Positions 61,556 through 64,000 of a DNA stretch of 64,000 bases are shown here, piece by piece. Position numbers and translations under genes: made by a program. Position 1 is the first letter of the stretch, and each line of letters begins with the position of its first letter. Under the pieces are notes generated by a model. The model saw only the letters and a list, made by a program, of their open reading frames with translations, did not search any database and had not been told where the DNA came from. The DNA is taken from NCBI RefSeq assembly GCF_017814945.1, contig NZ_JAGIPX010000018.1:1-64000 (forward strand), read 5' to 3'. The DNA comes from Paraburkholderia sp. LEh10. GTDB lineage: Bacteria; Pseudomonadota; Gammaproteobacteria; Burkholderiales; Burkholderiaceae.

Positions 61556-62094
61556 ACCGACGCCTTTTGCGCAGCGGCCGCTTCACGGCGACGAAAAAGC
61601 GGCGACGGATCGTCGAATGCGCCTTGATACTGCACGGTGAATTCGGTGAACGCCTTCAGCGCGTCGTGAATGTCCTTGTCGGCGCGCAGCGCATACGCGT
61701 TGAAGCCGCAACGCTCGTAGAAGCGCAACTGGTCGCGCAGCACGTCGCCGATCGCGCGGATCTCGCCCTTGTAGCCATAGCGCTCGCGCAAGAGGCGCGC
61801 GGTGCTGTAGCCGCGGCCATCGCGGAACACCGGAAAATCGACGGCGACGAGCGCGATCTTGTCGAGGTCTTCGACGATGTCAGCGGGCTCGCTGTCCGGC
61901 GCGAGCCACACACCGATGTCCTGCGCGCCGCGCGATGCCGCGAGCTCGTCACGCGATGCCTGCCACAACGCGAGCGGGACGATCACTTTGCCTGCGGGCA
62001 GTGCGCCGACTGCCGGCAGCGTGCCGTCTTCGGCTGCGCGCACTACCGTGAAGCCGTCGTCGACGATTGCGCGGTCCTTGATAATCGATGCCAT
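61552..62094 (-). CDS. DUF934-family protein of the cys operon
   Basis: This 180-residue protein belongs to DUF934, found almost only between cysI and cysH in beta- and gamma-proteobacteria. It has no enzyme motif; conserved segments are DIVEDLDKIALVAVDFPVFRDGR, LLRERYGYKGEIRAIGDVL and RFYERCGFNAYALR. It may assist sulfite reductase or APS reductase. It overlaps cysH by four bases and is 21 bases after cysI. Confidence 0.87.
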   Translation of the reverse strand: MASIIKDRAIVDDGFTVVRAAEDGTLPAVGALPAGKVIVPLALWQASRDELAASRGAQDIGVWLAPDSEPADIVEDLDKIALVAVDFPVFRDGRGYSTARLLRERYGYKGEIRAIGDVLRDQLRFYERCGFNAYALRADKDIHDALKAFTEFTVQYQGAFDDPSPLFRRREAAAAQKASV

Positions 62095-62115
62095 CTGCTA
62101 GTGTCCTTGTCCTCG

Positions 62116-63795
62116 TTACGCGTGAGCCGGTTGACGCGATGCGTACACGCGTTCCTTGAACGGCGCGATGCCGATGCGGTTGTACGTGTCGATGAAGCGT
62201 TCGCCGTCGATGCGGTTCTCGACGAACGTATCGATCACCTTCGACACCACGTCGGGCATTTCTTCCGCCGAGAACGACGGGCCGATCACACGGCCGAGCT
62301 TCGCGCCGTCGGCGCCCGTGCCCTGCTCGCCGCCGAGCGACACCTGGTACCACTCGGAGCCATCCTTGTCGACGCCCAGCACGCCGATGTTGCCGACGTG
62401 ATGGTGACCGCACGAATTCATGCAGCCCGAGATGTTCAGCGACAGGTCGCCGAGGTCGTACACGAAGTCCATGTCGTCGAAGCGCTGCTGGATCGCCTGC
62501 GCAATCGGAATCGACTTTGCATTCGCGAGCGAGCAGAAATCGCCGCCCGGGCACGCGATGATGTCCGTCAGCAGACCGATGTTCGGCGTCGCAAAACCCT
62601 GCGCCTTCGCCTTTTCCCACAGCGCGTACAGGTCGCGCTTCTTCACGTTCGCGAGAATCAGATTCTGCTCGTGCGACACGCGAATCTCGCCGAACGAGTA
62701 TTCGTCGGCCCAGTCGGCAACGGCTTCCATCTGCTTGTCGGTCGCATCGCCGGGCGCGATGTCGCGTGGCTTCAGCGAAATCGTCACCGATGCATAGCCT
62801 GACACGCGGTGCGGGCGCACATTGCGCTCGACCCAGCGCGCGAACGGCTTGCTTTCGAGCAGATGCTTTTCGAACGACGTATCCGTGCCCGGCAGCTTCT
62901 CGTAGACAGGCGGCTGGAAGTATTGCGACACGCGCTGCACTTCGGCTTGCGTCAGCGTCGACGGGCCGTCCTTCAGGTGTTGCCACTCCTGCTCGACCTG
63001 CTGCGAGAACTTCTCGGGCGACAGCGCCTTCACGAGAATCTTGATGCGCGCCTTATACAGGTTGTCGCGGCGGCCGTAGCGGTTGTACACGCGCAGCACG
63101 GCTTCGCAGTACGTCAGCAGATGCTGCCACGGCAGGTCTTCCTTGATGATCGAACCGATGATGGGCGTGCGGCCGAGACCGCCGCCCGCCATGATGCTGA
63201 CGACCACTTCGCCCGCGGCATTCTTCTTCAGATAGACGCCCAGGTCGTGGATCTGCACGGCGGCGCGGTCTTGCTTCGAGCCCGACACGGCGATCTTGAA
63301 CTTGCGCGGCAGCCACGCGAATTCCGGGTGGAACGTCGACCACTGGCGCATGATCTCGGCCCACGGACGCGGATCGACGATCTCATCGGGCGCGACGCCC
63401 GCGAACTGGTCGGCGGTGATGTTGCGGATGCAGTTGCCCGAGGTCTGGATCCCGTGCATCTGTACGGACGCGAGCTTGCGCAGGATTTCCGGCGTTTCTT
63501 CGAGCTTGATCCAGTTGTACTGGATGTTCGAGCGCGTCGAGAAGTGGCCGTAGCCGCGGTCGTGCTCGCGCGCGATCGTCCCGAGCATGCGAAGCTGGTC
63601 GCTGCGCAGGTTGCCGTACGGAATCGCGATGCGGTGCATGTACGCGTGGCGCTGCATGTATAGGCCGTTTTGCAGGCGCAGCGGGCGGAATTCTTCTTCG
63701 CTCAATTCGCCGGACAGACGGCGACGAACCTGGTCGGCGTATTGCGCGACGCGTTCATCGACGATGGTCTGGTCGTACTGATCGTATTGGTACAT
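62116..63795 (-). CDS. cysI: Sulfite reductase hemoprotein (nitrite/sulfite reductase)
   Basis: CysI reduces sulfite to sulfide with siroheme and a [4Fe-4S] cluster. The 559-residue protein has two ferredoxin-nitrite-reductase-like repeats and the cofactor cysteines in IIACPGGDFCSLA and SGCMNSCGHHH. No flavoprotein CysJ gene is adjacent, so electrons probably come from ferredoxin or another donor. The ATG at 63795 (MYQYDQYDQTIVDE) is the family start. It leads the operon down to cobA. Confidence 0.95.
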   Translation of the reverse strand: MYQYDQYDQTIVDERVAQYADQVRRRLSGELSEEEFRPLRLQNGLYMQRHAYMHRIAIPYGNLRSDQLRMLGTIAREHDRGYGHFSTRSNIQYNWIKLEETPEILRKLASVQMHGIQTSGNCIRNITADQFAGVAPDEIVDPRPWAEIMRQWSTFHPEFAWLPRKFKIAVSGSKQDRAAVQIHDLGVYLKKNAAGEVVVSIMAGGGLGRTPIIGSIIKEDLPWQHLLTYCEAVLRVYNRYGRRDNLYKARIKILVKALSPEKFSQQVEQEWQHLKDGPSTLTQAEVQRVSQYFQPPVYEKLPGTDTSFEKHLLESKPFARWVERNVRPHRVSGYASVTISLKPRDIAPGDATDKQMEAVADWADEYSFGEIRVSHEQNLILANVKKRDLYALWEKAKAQGFATPNIGLLTDIIACPGGDFCSLANAKSIPIAQAIQQRFDDMDFVYDLGDLSLNISGCMNSCGHHHVGNIGVLGVDKDGSEWYQVSLGGEQGTGADGAKLGRVIGPSFSAEEMPDVVSKVIDTFVENRIDGERFIDTYNRIGIAPFKERVYASRQPAHA

Positions 63796-63961
63796 TCGGG
63801 GACCCCAGGTTGTTCGTCTCACACCAACACGGCGTTCCGGTTACGCCGCGCCTCGGATTCGTCATTCCAGTCATCTTTGAGCGCGACGGCCGCCGGCCGT
63901 TTAGACGCATCGCTCATTTGCTAATGACAAAAACAGATATCCATATTGAAAAAACTGGACA

Positions 63962-63990
63962 AATCGTAATAAACTCGCCTTATATTTCAA
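63962..63990 (-). promoter_or_regulatory. Candidate promoter of the cys operon
   Basis: On the minus strand TTGAAA and TACGAT are 16 bases apart, in an A/T-rich block (63905-64000) unlike the rest of the window. Such blocks upstream of cysI are where CysB binds; no CysB site is defined well enough to be sure. Confidence 0.4.
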
Positions 63991-64000
63991 ACGACTAAAA

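Noticed and set aside
1..64000. Mobile elements, CRISPR arrays and tRNA genes
   Set aside because: None was seen: no transposase or integrase reading frame, no regular repeat-spacer pattern, and no tRNA-like T-arm or anticodon stem in the intergenic DNA.

Overview
The window reads as a housekeeping stretch of the primary chromosome of a high-GC beta-proteobacterium of the Burkholderiaceae, most like Paraburkholderia. The main reasons are the very GC-rich codon use, the pepA/holC and lptFG arrangement, the panC-panD block, the DUF2486 and DUF3460 families, and a cobalamin cluster of Burkholderia type. This is inference from gene content, since no rRNA or other species marker is present. No insertion sequence, prophage, CRISPR array or tRNA was found, and no gene looks broken.

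Region by region. (1) 1-4.6 kb: a SAM methyltransferase divergent from an XRE/MmyB-type regulator, then argH and a bestrophin-like channel. (2) 4.6-12.5 kb, minus strand: a three-lipoprotein operon (CsgG/HfaB-like, DUF4810, DUF799), then apbC, a SodC-fold lipoprotein, dcd, an AdiA-like amino-acid decarboxylase and a coupled LprI-like gene. (3) 12.7-25 kb, envelope: an OmpA-family lipoprotein, metG, an HMW1C-type cytoplasmic N-glycosyltransferase, and tamA-tamB convergent with it. (4) 25-31 kb: DUF3460, scpA, panC, panD, an orphan ParA, a PaaI-type thioesterase, a TPR-glycosyltransferase, and then a tandem repeat of 10-11 bp units. (5) 32-43.8 kb: a cobalamin salvage and uptake island in three transcription units. 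These are cobQ; cobU-cbiB-cobD-btuF; and a riboswitch-led btuB-btuC-btuD-cobT-cobS-cobC. (6) 44-48.5 kb: a coiled-coil ZapB-like gene with zapA, 6S RNA, an EVE-domain protein, a SIMPL-domain protein, lgt and a LysR regulator. (7) 48.7-56.5 kb: ilvD, a small cytochrome c, DUF2486, holC, pepA, lptF-lptG and a short CbiX chelatase. (8) 56.5-64 kb, minus strand: a class A beta-lactamase and the sulfate assimilation operon cysI-DUF934-cysH-cysD-cysN-cobA.

How the genes fit together. The cobalamin island imports corrinoids (BtuB, BtuF, BtuC, BtuD), amidates cobyric acid (CobQ), makes and attaches the aminopropanol arm (CobD, CbiB), and builds the nucleotide loop (CobU, CobT, CobS, CobC). Corrin ring genes are not in the window. 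The cys operon activates sulfate (CysDN), reduces it (CysH, CysI), and supplies the siroheme precursor (CobA); the nearby short CbiX could provide the chelatase step. TamA/TamB, LptF/LptG and Lgt are general envelope biogenesis machinery.

Most worth a second look: the orphan N-glycosyltransferase next to TamAB; the SOD-like lipoprotein that has lost most metal ligands; the lipoprotein trio; the helically phased 10-11 bp repeat arrays; the btuB riboswitch expression platform; and a possible leaderless cobU.
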